A stretch of DNA of 56,367 bases. Origin: Chondrus crispus (Eukaryota; Rhodophyta; Florideophyceae; Gigartinales; Gigartinaceae). The position numbers were made by a program, and so were the translations under genes. The stretch lies in the NCBI RefSeq assembly GCF_000350225.1, contig NW_005179223.1:35154-91520 (forward strand). Reading direction: 5' to 3'. The notes below the pieces were generated by a model that saw only the letters and a list, made by a program, of their open reading frames with translations, searched no databases and was not told the origin of the DNA. Position 1 is the stretch's first letter. Every line of letters begins with the position of its first letter. Shown here one piece after another: positions 19,751 through 31,250 of this stretch.

Positions 19751-20204
19751 ATGAATCTCCAGGTCTGCACGCTGCTGCTCTCGGCCCTAGTTTCCCTCGT
19801 CGCGTCGTCATCGACGGGCGAGGTGCCGGAGGGGGATGATGAGGGCTGTGGACGGGCCGTACAGCTACGACACGACGCGGACGAACGGGCACGGGCCGCT
19901 GTCGTCAGTGGACGAGGAGTTCTCCGCGTGCGGTGCGGGCGAGATCTGCCACCCTCAACTTTCCGTCGGCGGTCGGCGTCTCGCCGCTGGCCCCGCAGCC
20001 CAAGCTCGTGCGCGCCGAGTAAACGCTCGGCCCGGCCCCGCCAGCCGGAACTGGGCCCTCGCGTGGCACTTCCACCACCCCGGCGAGCACACCCTCATGG
20101 GCAAGCAGTTCCCGCTCGAGAGCCACACGGTGCACCAGAGCGAGGGGGTGTGCGGGAAGGAGAGGAACACGGGGTCGGTAGTGCGCTTGCGCGGCGGAGG
20201 ATAG
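19751..20204 (+). pseudogene. Alpha carbonic anhydrase relic
   Basis: A secretory N-terminus (MNLQVCTLLLSALVSLVASSS) begins at ATG 19751. After a shift near 19840 a second frame carries GPYSYD...NGHGPLSSVDEEFSACGAGEICHP. A third frame briefly gives LNFPSAVGVSPLAPQPKLV before a stop at about 20020. The second frame then returns with WALAWHFHHPGEHTLMGKQF and PLESHTVHQ (20050-20140). HFH plus the His of ESHTVH are the three zinc ligands of alpha carbonic anhydrases. The enzyme hydrates CO2 outside the cell or in the periplasm-like space. Here at least three frame changes, an internal stop and loss of the C-terminal half mean it is dead. An ATATTTATA box at about 19668 may be the old promoter. 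Confidence 0.72.
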
Positions 20205-20906
20205 CGCGGGCGCTTCGCCGGGCATGAGATGGAGCCCGAGGTACGGCAACGGCGGAAGCAGGATGAGCTGGCGCGGGAGCCAGCGCGCGCGGACGGTGGT
20301 CAGGGTACCGGTGTCGCTGGCCATGAAGGAAGGGGAGGGGAGGCAGGGGAGCGGTAGAGCGGCATGCGGATGACTCTACTCTGCACTTGGGTGCGTCGGG
20401 AGGCCGGGGCAAAGGCGACTCTCGGCGGATGAGGGGAGACGGGTGCGGCGGTAAGTGTAGGGCCGGGAGCGGGCGTAGCTGTCAAGACGGCAGGAGGGAC
20501 CTTTTCTTGCATGGGCGGGCTCGGGCGGCGGTGGCAGGAGGCGGGACGCTGGGAGCCTGCATCATCAACTGCAGCTCGGCGCGGGCGGGCGGGCGGTCGG
20601 CGACAACGGCGAAGGGCTCAACTATGTCGTCGCGGGCTTCTGACGAGGTGGGGTGCCCTTTTATTTTGGGGGGTAAATAATTATTTATCAATACTGTACA
20701 TGAGGGGTGCGCTTACAGATACAATTCTAGGGATTCATGTACCTACTAATATCATTTATTTATTTTTTGAATGCATTTTTATTCAAATTTATTTTTTGGC
20801 GGGTCGGTACTGTAGCACGAAATGGTCTGGTATAAATTGGTTGGAAATTTACTACTGCTATCGCCAGAGAGGTCGGGCGGGAGTGGTGCACACGCGAAGG
20901 CGGGAC
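20205..20906. other. No recognisable gene
   Basis: GC-rich to 20660, then abruptly AT-rich. Frames seen here are short and show no motif. The composition break at about 20660 may mark an insertion or deletion boundary. Confidence 0.3.
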
Positions 20907-20998
20907 GACGGAGAAGGGGTTTTAGCAGGGGTGGTGTGCTTCGGTACCACTCGACGGAGAAGGGGTTTTAGCAGGGGTGGTGTGCTTCGGTACCACTC
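20907..20998 (+). repeat. Perfect 46-bp tandem duplication
   Basis: Bases 20907-20952 are repeated exactly at 20953-20998. Each unit starts GACGGAGAAGGGG and ends CGGTACCACTC. Complete identity indicates a recent event, in contrast with the decayed relics around it. Confidence 0.9.
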
Positions 20999-21239
20999 CA
21001 CTGCTACCCTTTTCTTTTGGTCGCGAGTTCAATTCTTCATGAATGCGAATTTATTAAATAATGTGTTAAAATAATATGTTATTAAATAATGTGTTAAACT
21101 AATGTATTGATTCCTGAATGTCAACTCATAATTTTAAATAATTTCTGTATTCGCGCATTTTTTATTTTTGGCAGTGGCCCGCTGGTATGGGGCGTATGAG
21201 CTGTTACCCGCTGCATGTTACCCGTGCTCACGGATCATA

Positions 21240-21496
21240 GCATCCTCGGTCTGGGTTGCATAAGTCACCGCCGCAGCCGCCGAGTAACAGGCGCGCACCC
21301 GGCAACGGGCCACGGGCCAAACTGAGCACACGTGGCTGTGCTGGGAGTGCGTTGGCGCCAAATCGCTCAAGACGCCTGATACCCCTCGTTACCCGCGGCG
21401 CGTGATGAGTGCCCCGGATGTGATTCAGATTTGCCGACCGGCACTGGAATTTAGGTCAGATGTCGGGTAACAAAACGGCGCCTGCGGCGCGCGTTC
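21240..21496 (+). repeat. 258-bp dispersed repeat, copy 2
   Basis: Second copy of the repeat at 11584-11841, in the same orientation. GTTACCCG occurs twice more just to its left (about 21203 and 21217), so the element may extend that way. Its right end abuts the relic of the Ala-rich family. Confidence 0.7.
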
Positions 21497-21515
21497 GTAG
21501 AGGACACCAGAAACC

Positions 21516-21900
21516 ATGACTAGATCTGTCCTTGCCGGTACGACTACAAGCACCACGGCGCCCAGCGCAGCGAGGGCTGCCACTCCTACTGCGCTTGTCG
21601 TAGCGAGCATCACTGGGCCGTGAGCAGCGCTCGCTGCTGCAGACACTTTATTGGAGACGACGGCTGTAGAACATCTCGCATCTAAATTAGGAATCCAGAC
21701 GTCCAAGGCCCAAAAACGGTTAATTCCGACAGAAGTTCTGCCGCAATACAGCGGCTTGCGTCTCAATCAGAGCAAAACGATGCGAGCTGCCGTTACCATC
21801 GAAGCAGCATTCAGGTTGGAGTGCTATTCGAGAGGCGTGGCTGACAGTCAGTCCGAGTTGGCTGAGCACGAGTTGGACTTTATAGCGAGTCCACCAAGAG
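21516..21900 (+). pseudogene. Ala-rich unknown protein, family member 2 (broken)
   Basis: From ATG 21516 one frame runs in parallel with the protein at 17952-18626: an Ala/Thr-rich start, VVASITGP, then AALAAADTLLETT, LASKLG, LNQSKTMRAAVTIEAAFRL and QSELAEHELDFIASPP. A TGA at 21621-21623 stands where member 1 has Ser. Similarity ends at about 21900. The frame stays open to 22118 but encodes unrelated sequence (DLQQFLGALDRILVRHVLFH), possibly from another source. Function unknown. Confidence 0.6.
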
Positions 21901-22248
21901 ACACCAGTAGAAGTAGGCTCCGTGCGCGCTTCGCGCGCCGAGTAAAGTCCGCGTCAACGGACAATACACCCCGCGATCCGCATGACGACCTCCAGCAGTT
22001 TCTCGGCGCCCTCGACCGCATCCTCGTCCGCCACGTGCTCTTCCACGTGATGCCGGCATGTACAATAGGTATTTGTCGCGCGCCAGCGCGTCGGACGCAG
22101 AGAAGAAGGGGCGGTTAACGCCCTGCGAGGCCGGAAAGTCCGCCTCCGAGATCGCTCCGAGCTCGGATTGCTAGCGCCCAACACTGCCACCCGGCGCAGT
22201 TTCTCGGCCCCTACCTGCCCGCGTGCTTTCCACTGCGCTGCTGACTGC

Positions 22249-22708
22249 GACACTTGCCCGCCTCATAGCGACCGCTTTCGGCGTCTCTCACCCCCGCGCC
22301 CAGCGCCGCCGCTCGCCGCCACCTATTCCCCCGGAGCGCGGTCCGGACCATGCGGCTCGCGCTCAGCTCCCACCTCCCGCGCCCCGTCTGCAGACTTCGC
22401 CGTCCTCCACAGTGTGCGCCGCTCTCCACGGCGCTGCGACGCAGGCCCCCTCGCCCCCCGCCAGTGACATACCCTTTGGACACCTGCCCACCTCGCAGCG
22501 ACCGCCTTCGGTGTTCCTCGCTCGTACCCCGCGCACCGCCGCTCCCCGCGACCCCGTTCCCGCCCGGGCGCGGTCCAGCCCCTGCCGCCTGCTCTCCGCC
22601 CCCAACTCCCGCGCCCAGTCAGCGGCCTCTGCCGCCACCCACCGTGCGCGACCCTCGCAACAGCGTGGCCGCGCCGGCCCCCCCGTCCCCACTAGTGACA
22701 TACCCTGT
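22249..22708 (+). repeat. Two diverged tandem units of about 230 bp, GC-rich
   Basis: Unit 1 (22249-22478) and unit 2 (22479-22708) both begin GACAC[TC]TGCCC followed by AGCGACCGC and TTCGG, and both approach their ends with AGTGACATACCCT (22463 and 22694). They are C-rich, with several substitutions and indels between. No protein is recognised in any frame. Confidence 0.65.
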
Positions 22709-22930
22709 CCCCTCGCCGCTGCCGCCTCTGAGGTCATGCGAAATTTATAAATGACCCGCATAATTTCTGCCCATCCCGTAGCCGCCAGGTGTCCCTGGTG
22801 GCGGCCTAGCCGCAGGCCAGGCCGCCCCTCACGTGGCCGTGACGTGTACGCCGTGTCACCCCCGTGCGCCTAAAATTTGTTTTCCCCGCGAAACGACACA
22901 TCGGAAAATTTTATGCAAATATTAGGCACA

Positions 22931-22966
22931 CCAATCAGAACGGCGGCTTCTACAGAGCGCACCAAT
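22931..22966 (+). promoter_or_regulatory. Two CCAAT boxes before the Harbinger transposase
   Basis: CACCAAT occurs at about 22929-22935 and 22960-22966, 70-105 bp before the ATG at 23035, followed by a short (AGAC)n run at 22985-23003. The position fits a promoter. No clear TATA box is seen. Confidence 0.4.
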
Positions 22967-23234
22967 GGCAACGCGGGAGCTCACACAGACAGACAGACAG
23001 ACACGGAAATTAGTAGTTAGGGCATACATACTATATGCACACGTACTTCTGGCCGAGAGATTTTCTGTGCCGTGATACGACTTCGTTCGGACCTCAACCA
23101 CGAGAACACCAATTGGAAAGAAGATTCCGAATGCCAAGGCCAGTGTTTGAACGGCTTTTGTCTGGTGTTGTCCAGCTGGATAGCTATTTCCGTAAGGGCT
23201 TGCGTCCCGATGCCACTGGTAGAATGGGTATATC

Positions 23235-23590
23235 TGGAGTGATTTGGTTGCTTTTGCAATGGAGTTTGAGTGAGTTGCTCTCTTCTATTTTACGAAGTCC
23301 AGAGAAGCGACTTCCCTTTTGTAGCCATTATATCCTCTCAATGTGTGCTCCAAGTCCCATAGTCTTAAGTGTGCCCCTGCGCAACGTCTTCACAGTATAA
23401 ACCTTACGAAAGATGCGTAACCGACATACACAGCACTAATTATCACCTCACTAAGGATATCACCTATCAAGATGTGACCAGACAAAGACATAGAAAATAA
23501 TTAAATCAATTTAACTCCTCTGTAGGGACTACAAAACGCCTTACGAATTTTGGATAGAGTCCTTGCGAGAGAATCAGCATAACCTCAACA
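23235..23590 (-). repeat. copia 3' LTR
   Basis: 356 bp, reading TGTTGAGG at its - strand start and ending CTCCA. It is paired with 27814-28169 at equal length, with no indel seen. It is preceded on the element's strand by a polypurine tract. Confidence 0.92.
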
Positions 23591-26500
23591 CCCCCTCTTG
23601 ATCGAAGCAAAGACATTTCCAGAATCTGTTTTGCTTTGTGGTACGGATTTGTTTGCAAGTCCGGCCCGGTGTTTCTCAAAATTGAGGCGTAACAAGGGTT
23701 TCGTGAATATATCTGCCAACATGTCGTTTGTTGAGCTGTACTTCACACACACATTACCATTCTCAACAAGGTGCTTCACGAAGTTGAAATGCACAGCCAC
23801 ATGCTTTGCATCTCTAATTCCAGAATTGCTCCAGGACACAGCACCTTGGTTGTCTTTCCAAACGGTTATGGGAATATTCGTTCCCTCATGCAACTCCTTC
23901 AACAGCTCTTGCACCCAAACAACCACCTTCGAGGCTTCACTCAGGGCAATAAATTCGGCTTCGGTGTTTCAAAGGGCAACCGACTCCTGTTTTTGTGGCC
24001 TCCAGTACACTGTAGTGTCTGCCATCTTCACCACCACCCCCGTTGTAGATTTTCGATCCCCTAGATCTCCAGCCCAATCGGCATCGGAGAAGGCAACCAA
24101 ACCACCCGGAGTAGGGCTTAATTGAAGTGCGAAGTCCTTTGTTCCCTTCAAGTAGCGCAAGATGCGCTTGAGCTGAACCATGTGACCCTTTCTGGGTGAT
24201 GCCCAGTGTCTAGAGAGAATACTAACAGCCGCAGCAATGTCGGGGCGTGTCCTGGTGCTGAGAAAAAGCAGTGCACCAATCATCTCTTGAAACTCACGCT
24301 GGGGAAACGCATCATCGTCTTCCGTACCATTCGATCCACAAATCATTGGTGTGCTTACTTCTTTGCATTCTTGCATTCCAAACCGTTCCAGCACCTGCAG
24401 GATGTAATGAAGCTCGGACAGAGATGCCCCGAAATCATCCCGCTTGAACGCCACTCCTAAGGAGAGACGAAGCTCGCCCATGTCCTTGACCTCCAAATGC
24501 CTGGCTAGCTCTGGCTTAACTTCTTCGACATCGAAGAGCTCTTGTCCAATGATGATAATGTCATCCACATACAGTAGAAGCCATACCATTCCTCGACGGT
24601 ATACACACTCATCACAGCGAATTGATGTGAATCCTATTTCATGCATTACTCGTCGCCACTTGTCATGCCAGAGTTTGGGCGCTTGTTTCAACCCACACAG
24701 TCCTTTATGCAGCAGTAAAACGTCTCCATTTTGACACAGCCAGAAACCCTTGGGGGCCAAATATACAGCTCTTTATCCATCTCACCGTGTATGAACGCTG
24801 TGGCCACATCCATCTGGTGAACAAAATACCCCTCTGAACCGCAATTGCTAGGAAAACCCGCACAGTCTTAAAGTCAACGACTGCGGCGTATGTGTTCTTA
24901 ACAATCCCTTGCAGGTAGCAAATCACAACGAGTCTGGCCTTATACTTGACGACTTTACCATCCTGTCCAAACTTCCTCGTCAACACAAATCGCGTTCGCA
25001 GTGGCTTGATACCCTCCCGCAAGCGCACTTTCTTCCAAGTGTTGTACTTTTGAAGTGAATTTAACTCATCGTCGATGGCAGCTTGCCATTGTGCAGAATC
25101 CGGTGAAGAGAAGGCTTCCTCAGCACTGAAAGGGTCTGCTCCAATAGCTAAATTTGCTGAACCGGGATTGTAAAACTGCGTCTGTGATCTATTTCGGGCA
25201 GGGTACTTGGTTTTCGGTAGTAACAATGCGTCCTGATCTCTTCCTGTACCGACATGACCGTCAAGGGCATCTTCCGTCCCCACTCCATCCGACGTTGGGT
25301 CTCTCGCGACTGGACTCTGCGGATAATGTGTCAACGTCTCCAAGTCTAGCACCTGTGACGGACCATCCGGGACTTGCTCACGCTCAACCTGGATAGATTC
25401 CAGGGCACTGGAGGAGACGTGCTCCAAGGGAGGGTTCTGTTGTGTAGGACTTGGAAGAGAAAGCTCTTCACAATGATCATCATCCGACCATGACCGAGCC
25501 GGGAATTTTGTCTCATCGAAATGAACATGCCTCACTATGACAGACTGTTGTTGGCTGTTTATCCAAACCCTGTACCTATTGCGCTCAAGGTACCGCTGCA
25601 AAATTCTTTCTTCGCTTTCGCTGTCCAGTTTTTGGCCCTTCTCCCTCGGAACATATGCTCAAGCGAGGCAACCGAACACTCTCAAGTGATCGATGCGAGG
25701 TTTGACGCCATGAACCAATTCGTACGAGGTCTTGGTGTCCGATCGCGGGGCAAAGAATCTGTTCCTTATATCAGTGGCATGAACGACTGCCTCTGCCCAA
25801 AAGCGTCGCGGCAATTCTGCATGTTCCAACATTGACCTCGCACTCTCCACGATGGTCCTGTTCGCCCGTTCGGATATTCCCTTCTGCTGAGGCGTATAGA
25901 GCGCGGAGGTACTCCACTCTATACCTTTTTCTCGAAAGTAGCCTTGCAAAGCTTCGTACTCCCCTCCATTGTCGCTGTAAAGCTTCTTGGTCACACATTC
26001 AAATTTCCTTTCGAACCAAGGACGAAAAGACATGAATTCTTGGCAATCGAGGCTCTTATTCTAAATTGGAACTACTTTGATGTATCCTGAGAACTCGTCT
26101 ATAAAAGTTACGAAGTATTCCGAGCCCCAAATTGACTTAACGGACATGGGTCCGCATACATCCGAGTGAATCACTGCTCCGATGGCCTGGGCACGAATTT
26201 GTCGGACCTTCAACGAGAGTCTAGACTGCTTCCCCTTCACACACCCTGAGCAGATATCAATCTTCGGCTTAGCTGATCAGCGACCTATGCCACAAACAGC
26301 GTCTTTTCGCACCAGCTCTCGGATATGTTTTACATCGCCATGTCCCATGCGTGCATGCCAGAGCTTTTCATTCGCGATGAAGTGCTTTAAACCTACATCA
26401 GAAGCATTGCTAGACTCGTGCTTGCCCTCAGTGCTGCTGCGCTGCTCAGTAGATGATACTTGTGTGTTACAGAAATCAGCGGTTTTATCATGGTCACCGT

Positions 26501-27760
26501 CGGGGTCGGAGTCCATATCCATGGCTCCCTGATGTGCCGTGATGACCTCAACACGAAGCGGATACACTCCATTCTCAAGTAAGCCTTCAAGCATGATAGT
26601 TCCAGATTGTATCGCATTGCAAGTGCTACTTGTAAGGTGACATGCATAACGATCCAGGCACAACTGTCTACATGAAAGCAGGTTGGATGCCATCCCCGGA
26701 AAGTATAGTACCTCATGCAACATGACTTCTCGAAAGTACTCATTTCCAGGGATGCCAATCTTTGACATCAAAAAGAGCTGCCCTTGTTTCGTGTCATGAA
26801 CTGTTTTACCATTACCAAGACTAATTGGTCGTGGTTTAATCGAAACCGCACCATGGAGCCAATCCGCATGGCCCACCATGTGGTCGCTCGCACCTGAATC
26901 CAGGAGTATCTTCGATTCTCTATCGGGATTACCGACTGCCATCAGCATCTGCGCCGTGTTGGCAGATTCATCCCGGAGATATTCTCCTGAGCCATCCCTG
27001 ATCTTTTTCTTGAAACCGGCCTTCTTATGCTCGCGAGTTAGATGGCCGACTTCATTGCAAACGTAGCATCTCCGTGTCTCCTTAACGGGGCCAGACTTGT
27101 TACGCCACCCTTGGCGATTGAACTGTATGGCAGCTAGGGCCATGTCCTTCTGGTGACGGCGTCCGGCTTCACTCTGCAACGCCCAATTATTCTCCTCAAA
27201 TTCTTGTAGCAGACGAGCCGTAACACTTTCCCACGTGGGTTCACTTTCCGTCATCTGAATTGAAGCCACCACCTGTCCATAGGGAGATTTACTCTTGTCT
27301 CCAAACGATGCAAGTAACATTTCAACTTGCAACTCTTCCGAAATACCACTTCCCATAGCCTCCAGGCGGTTGAATACCCCTCGAATTCATCTACATAGTC
27401 GGACATGACTTGCCCGTCGTACACGAATCTGGACAGCTTTGAATGTAGCTGTACACGTGTTGAAATATTTGAAACAGCGTAGCGGTCTCGTAGCCTCTCC
27501 CACATCTTGTGCGGATTCCCTTTCCCACTCAGACACAGACGCAAAGGTTTGTCTCCGAGACCCTGAATAATGATGGCCCTGGCCTTTGCAACGGCCAGCT
27601 TCTGCCCCTCATTCAGCTCAACATCACCTGTTCCGATCATGTCTGTAAGCACCACGTTCAGAACTTCTTTCCACTCCAATGCTGCTTCAGTTCTCGCTGA
27701 TCACATCTGGAAGTCCTCGCCTGCACGACCGAAGAATTTGTGAATACGTTTCGGGTCCAT
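23585..27760 (-). pseudogene. copia gag-pol polyprotein, broken
   Basis: It starts at ATG 27760. A TGA follows within about 20 codons, then gag (KMWERLRDRYAVSN, SDYVDEFEGY), a CCHC-like knuckle ending in His (CYVCNEVGHLTREH, about 27060) and protease LLDSGASDHM (about 26890). Next come the pre-integrase LWHARMGHGD, integrase SDNGGEY and TPQQKGISERANRT (about 25975-25855), RT with YVDD in LLLYVDDIIIIG (about 24560), KGLCGLKQAPKLWH, and RNase H FSDADWAGD and KDNQGAVSW, ending at 23585. Frame changes occur near 27300, 26150, 24750 and 23960. The protein would copy element RNA into DNA and integrate it; this copy cannot. Confidence 0.88.
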
Positions 27761-27813
27761 CTGTCAGACGCAAAGCAAAAACAAATTGATAGCGATATCT
27801 GGGTCCCAAAAAC

Positions 27814-28169
27814 TGTAGAGATTTGGTTGCTTTTGCAATGGAGTTTGAGTGAGTTGCTCTCTTTTATTTTACGAAGTCCAGAGAAGCGACTTCCCTTCTG
27901 TAGCCATTTTATCCTCTCAATGTGTGCTCCAAGTCCCATAGTCTTAAGTGTGCCCCTGCGCAACGTCTTCACAGTAGAAACCTTACGAAAGATGCGTAAC
28001 TGACATACACAGCACTAATTATCACCTTACTAAGAATATTACCTATCAAGATGTGACCAGACAAAGACATAGAAAATAATTAAATCAATTTAACTCCTCT
28101 GTAGGGACTACAAAACGCCTTAAGAATTTTGGATAGAGTCCTTGCGAGAGAATCATCATAACCTCAACA
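27814..28169 (-). repeat. copia 5' LTR
   Basis: 356 bp, - strand start TGTTGAGG, end CTACA. The sequence just inside (GTTTTTGGGACCC on the - strand) is where a primer-binding site should lie, but I cannot assign a tRNA. Confidence 0.92.
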
Positions 28170-29113
28170 ATATCTCCTCTCCTCAAGGTCATTTGTGCTC
28201 TCCGACAAATTTCGTACGACATTCCAAGCGACATCTTTTTGATGTATCTGAGACTACTGCGTTTGAAAGTCTTGTCCATTTCTGTTCAGCTATGGACTTG
28301 TGTTTTGGAAAGAAATATTTGCGGGAACCAACTGAGGATGACCTCAGTCGTATCGAAAAACAGTTCGCTCGGCTCGGGTTTCCGTGGTGTATGGGGTGTT
28401 TGGACTGCGCAGGATGGTAATGAGAGAACTGTCCCAAAGATCTGCAGGGCGTTACGAGGAGAAAAGAAAGAAATCCAGTGATGGGAATAGAAGCAATAGC
28501 CGATCTTGATCTGTGGATCAAGACTTTTCACTTCGGACTACCTGGAGGCTTCAACGACCTCAATGTACTCGAAGTAAGCAACCACTTCGAGAAAGTCTTA
28601 TCTGGGTAGTTTCCCAGAGGTAGACCTTCTTACAAAGTTGATGGTAATATTATCCCATGGTACTATTATTTAACTGATGGTACCTATCCAAAATGGAAGA
28701 TATTCATTCAGAGCTTTGCGCTCCCATTGTCTAACAAGGAAAAGCTCTTTGCAAAGAGACAAGAGGCCGTAAGAAAATTTTTGGAGCGCCCATTTGCTGT
28801 TCTGTATCGTAAATATAAGTCTTTGTTCGTTTCTAGTGAGAAAATGTGCGCAGAAAAGCTGCAGAATATCGCTATGACTGCAGCTATTATGCACAACATG
28901 ACGGTGGAGGTGCGGTGATCAGAATATACAAGCGACGGGGGCGATATTGTGTCTCGTCTTTATGACGAGTTGAATAATACGACGGATATTGTAGTAGAGA
29001 GCTTGGATGCCAATGATATTGATGGAAATCTGGAAAAAGCATGTGTTTCTGACGATATAAAGCTGCGTGGCTACCATCTTCAGCTTAAACATACCCTAAT
29101 TATTCACATCTAG

Positions 29114-29953
29114 GAGGGTCAGGACGGTCTTACATGCTGAGACGCGCCAGCCTCCGAGATTTGATGGTGTGTGGGGGGAGGTAAATTTTAGATTGGTGTT
29201 GTGCATGTACCATACATAGGAGAAGTGAAGATCGGCGCGGGTGGAGTGAAGATGCACGTCGTCGTGGGACACGTCATTTATAGGGCGAGCAAAGTTAGCA
29301 TTTTATGATTCTGGTTGCGTCTGGGCACACGAAACGTAAAGCAAGCGCGGGTGAGTGTATGATGGCGAGACGAAGAGGACATAATTGCAGGATGCAGCGT
29401 GCGGGGTTTTAAGAGGAAGAATAGTCAAGATTAACGAGCAGAGACCAGTTGAAGCAGGAGTGCCTGACGCTTACGGTCAGAGGACACACAAGAAAAGGTG
29501 TCCAGAGGTGAGTAAATGCCCTGTCTCCCGTACCGGGCCGTCTCCGCCGCCCAAGGCGACGCCCTTGCACACGCAGTAGCGGCTGACGGGGGCGGCCACG
29601 ACGGAGAAGCGCAGAGGCGGCGGCGCGCGCCATTGGATGGTTGTTTCAGGCAGCGGAGACCGGGGATATATAACAGTTCGGCAACTATTTTGGCAAACAT
29701 AATTTAGTTTTAGCAATGCACTGCTACCCTTTTTGCCGCACTTTTCCGAAACAGAATCACCCGAACCGCCCCCGCCACTTGCTAACTCTGTAACTCAGTA
29801 CAACGATTACAAACTGCCCGCCTTTCACGGTTTTGGCGCCATGCCCAGGCCCGTTATTACCGCGTGTCGGCCAAACATTCAGGCTGTGGCATGCCATTAC
29901 AACGTAATATGCTTTCATATCGATCTGTAGCCCCCATCATCGCCCTTCCAATC
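29114..29953. other. Spacer between Harbinger and pogo-like genes
   Basis: No gene is supported. A TATATAA box occurs at about 29666-29672, roughly 280 bp before the pogo-like start, in a possible promoter. Short frames near 29430-29700 are Ala/Arg-rich and look like chance. Confidence 0.3.
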
Positions 29954-31250
29954 ATGGAAAACTATCGAGACGACCTTTGGAAGGCGATTTTTCGCCTCTT
30001 CAGTTAGGAGGTATCTTGGAAAACGTTGGAAAAGAGCCATGGAATGCCAGCAACTACTATCAGGCGATTTTACAAGAAGTGGACAAGGGCTTACCCGGAG
30101 TCTCAAGCGCAATTCTATGGTGACATTCATATTCAATTCAGTTCTGCTGGGCGCCCACGCATGCTACACAAAACTGAAGAATCCACCATTGCGGAAGCTA
30201 TGAAGCACTTCGCCGACCACAACACCCCGTTGACGCGCTGCCAGACACAATACCTCGTCCCTCACAATGTAGGTCTGTTGCCCCACTCTCGCCAACAAGA
30301 TATAAAATTCGTTAACAACCGCCCTTGCCTGCCGTGGGTGGACCAAATGGCAAAACTTCATGGGCTAAATCACAAAGGTGTGCGCCTTATCGAACAAACC
30401 CCTGTAGAGGCCTTCTCAAAAAGGGTTTTTGCGGAACTCATTGCTCGCGTTCGAGCAGCATGTGATCGTTTTCGCATTAAAGATAGTAAGTTGGTATTTA
30501 ATATAGACCAATCAGGTGCTTCATTCGAAAAGATGGTTGGAAGAAGCCTACGAAAAGGGTATGGAGCCAAAGAAATGCCACTAGTGCAGACAGGGATTCG
30601 CGCAAGGGGAAAGCTTGACAGAGTAACAGTGATGCCCGTTGTCTCTGCCGCAGGTGTGGCGTACACACCCGTGATCGTATTTCCCCGAAAGCAAGCCCAC
30701 CATCGTCATGTGCAGGGACAAATTCAAACTTTAAGGGACGTTTTACTCCCCTGTTACCTGTTTCAATGTGAAATACCCGGGGTCAACACTGAAATCATTT
30801 ATCTGTGGGCAGAAACATTTGATGAAACGGCTGAGCGTAGGGCAAACAATCAGCACTTGCTGCTGGTAATTGATGGATATGGTTCACATGTCCAATTTCG
30901 TACTCTACAGCTGCTCAAAGAAAACAACATAGTCGTCATTGTGCTTCCTTAGCACACTTTCCATGTGTTTCAGCCTCTTGATGTTACTGTTTTCGGTCCG
31001 TACAAGTCAGATCTCCAGCAAGCGATGCACAGTGCTGCATTGAGGATAAGGATTCTAAATGCATTCAACATTGGCGAATGCATTAGCCAAGCTTACGCTA
31101 GGGCGGTTATTGGTCCCCAACATTAAGAGTGGATTCGTTAAAATAGGGCTATGGAACCCTGAAAGCCTAACTACAGATGTCTTTCCACTGTGTAGTCTGT
31201 TTGAAGGAAGCTGTGGTGAAGGGAATAATGGAAAGGTCTAATTACATGCT
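29954..31250 (+). pseudogene. pogo/Tigger-like (DDE_1) transposase, broken
   Basis: The frame runs from ATG 29954 with TAG at 30005-30007, then is open 30008-30949: MPATTIRRFYKKW (helix-turn-helix-like), AGRPRMLHKTEE, KLVFNIDQSG (first catalytic Asp, with Gln where Glu is usual), LLLVIDGYGSHV (second Asp), VIVLP then TAG 30950-30952, and at once FHVFQPLDVTVFGPYKSDL (third Asp). Further on a shift leads to VPNIKSGFVKIGLWNPESL (about 31115-31170), the usual end of the DDE_1 domain. Ser/Thr- and Lys/Arg-rich frames to about 31540 may be its tail. Both TAG codons can come from CAG by one transition. Family members move by cut-and-paste into TA sites; terminal repeats were not found. Confidence 0.8.

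Larger units (their letters stand above)
23235..28169 (-). mobile_element. Ty1/copia LTR retrotransposon, full length, decayed
   Basis: A 4935-bp element on the - strand bounded by two 356-bp LTRs and by an identical 5-bp target duplication ATATC (23230-23234 and 28170-28174). Genes run gag - protease - integrase - reverse transcriptase - RNase H from right to left, the copia order. The purine tract next to the 3' LTR is GAGGGGG (23591-23597 read on the - strand). The LTRs differ at about 12 positions by eye, roughly 3.4%, so the insertion is not recent. It landed inside the Harbinger transposase gene. Confidence 0.92.
23035..29113 (+). pseudogene. PIF/Harbinger transposase gene, split by a copia element
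   Basis: The 5' part (23035-23234) encodes the typical Harbinger N-terminus: FRMPRPVFERLLSGV, then RPDATGRMGIS. It stops where the copia element begins. The rest resumes at 28175: ICALRQISYDIPSD, FESLVHFCSAM, YLREPTEDDLSRI, GFPWCMGCLDCAGW (first catalytic Asp), PVMGIEAIADLDLWI (second Asp) with FGLPGGFNDLNVLE, YYLTDGTYPKWK, and RKFLERPFAVLYRKYK (Glu), ending in LRGYHLQLKHTL at 29113. Removing the insert and one ATATC restores the frame exactly, so the gene was open there when hit. Later decay includes a shift near 28235 and a TAA at 28418. The transposase cuts and inserts DNA with a 3-bp target preference in this family; termini were not located. Confidence 0.85.

Noticed and set aside
22981..23005. 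Short (AGAC)n tandem run as a CRISPR-like or telomeric repeat
   Set aside because: A simple tetranucleotide microsatellite of about five units, with no spacers.
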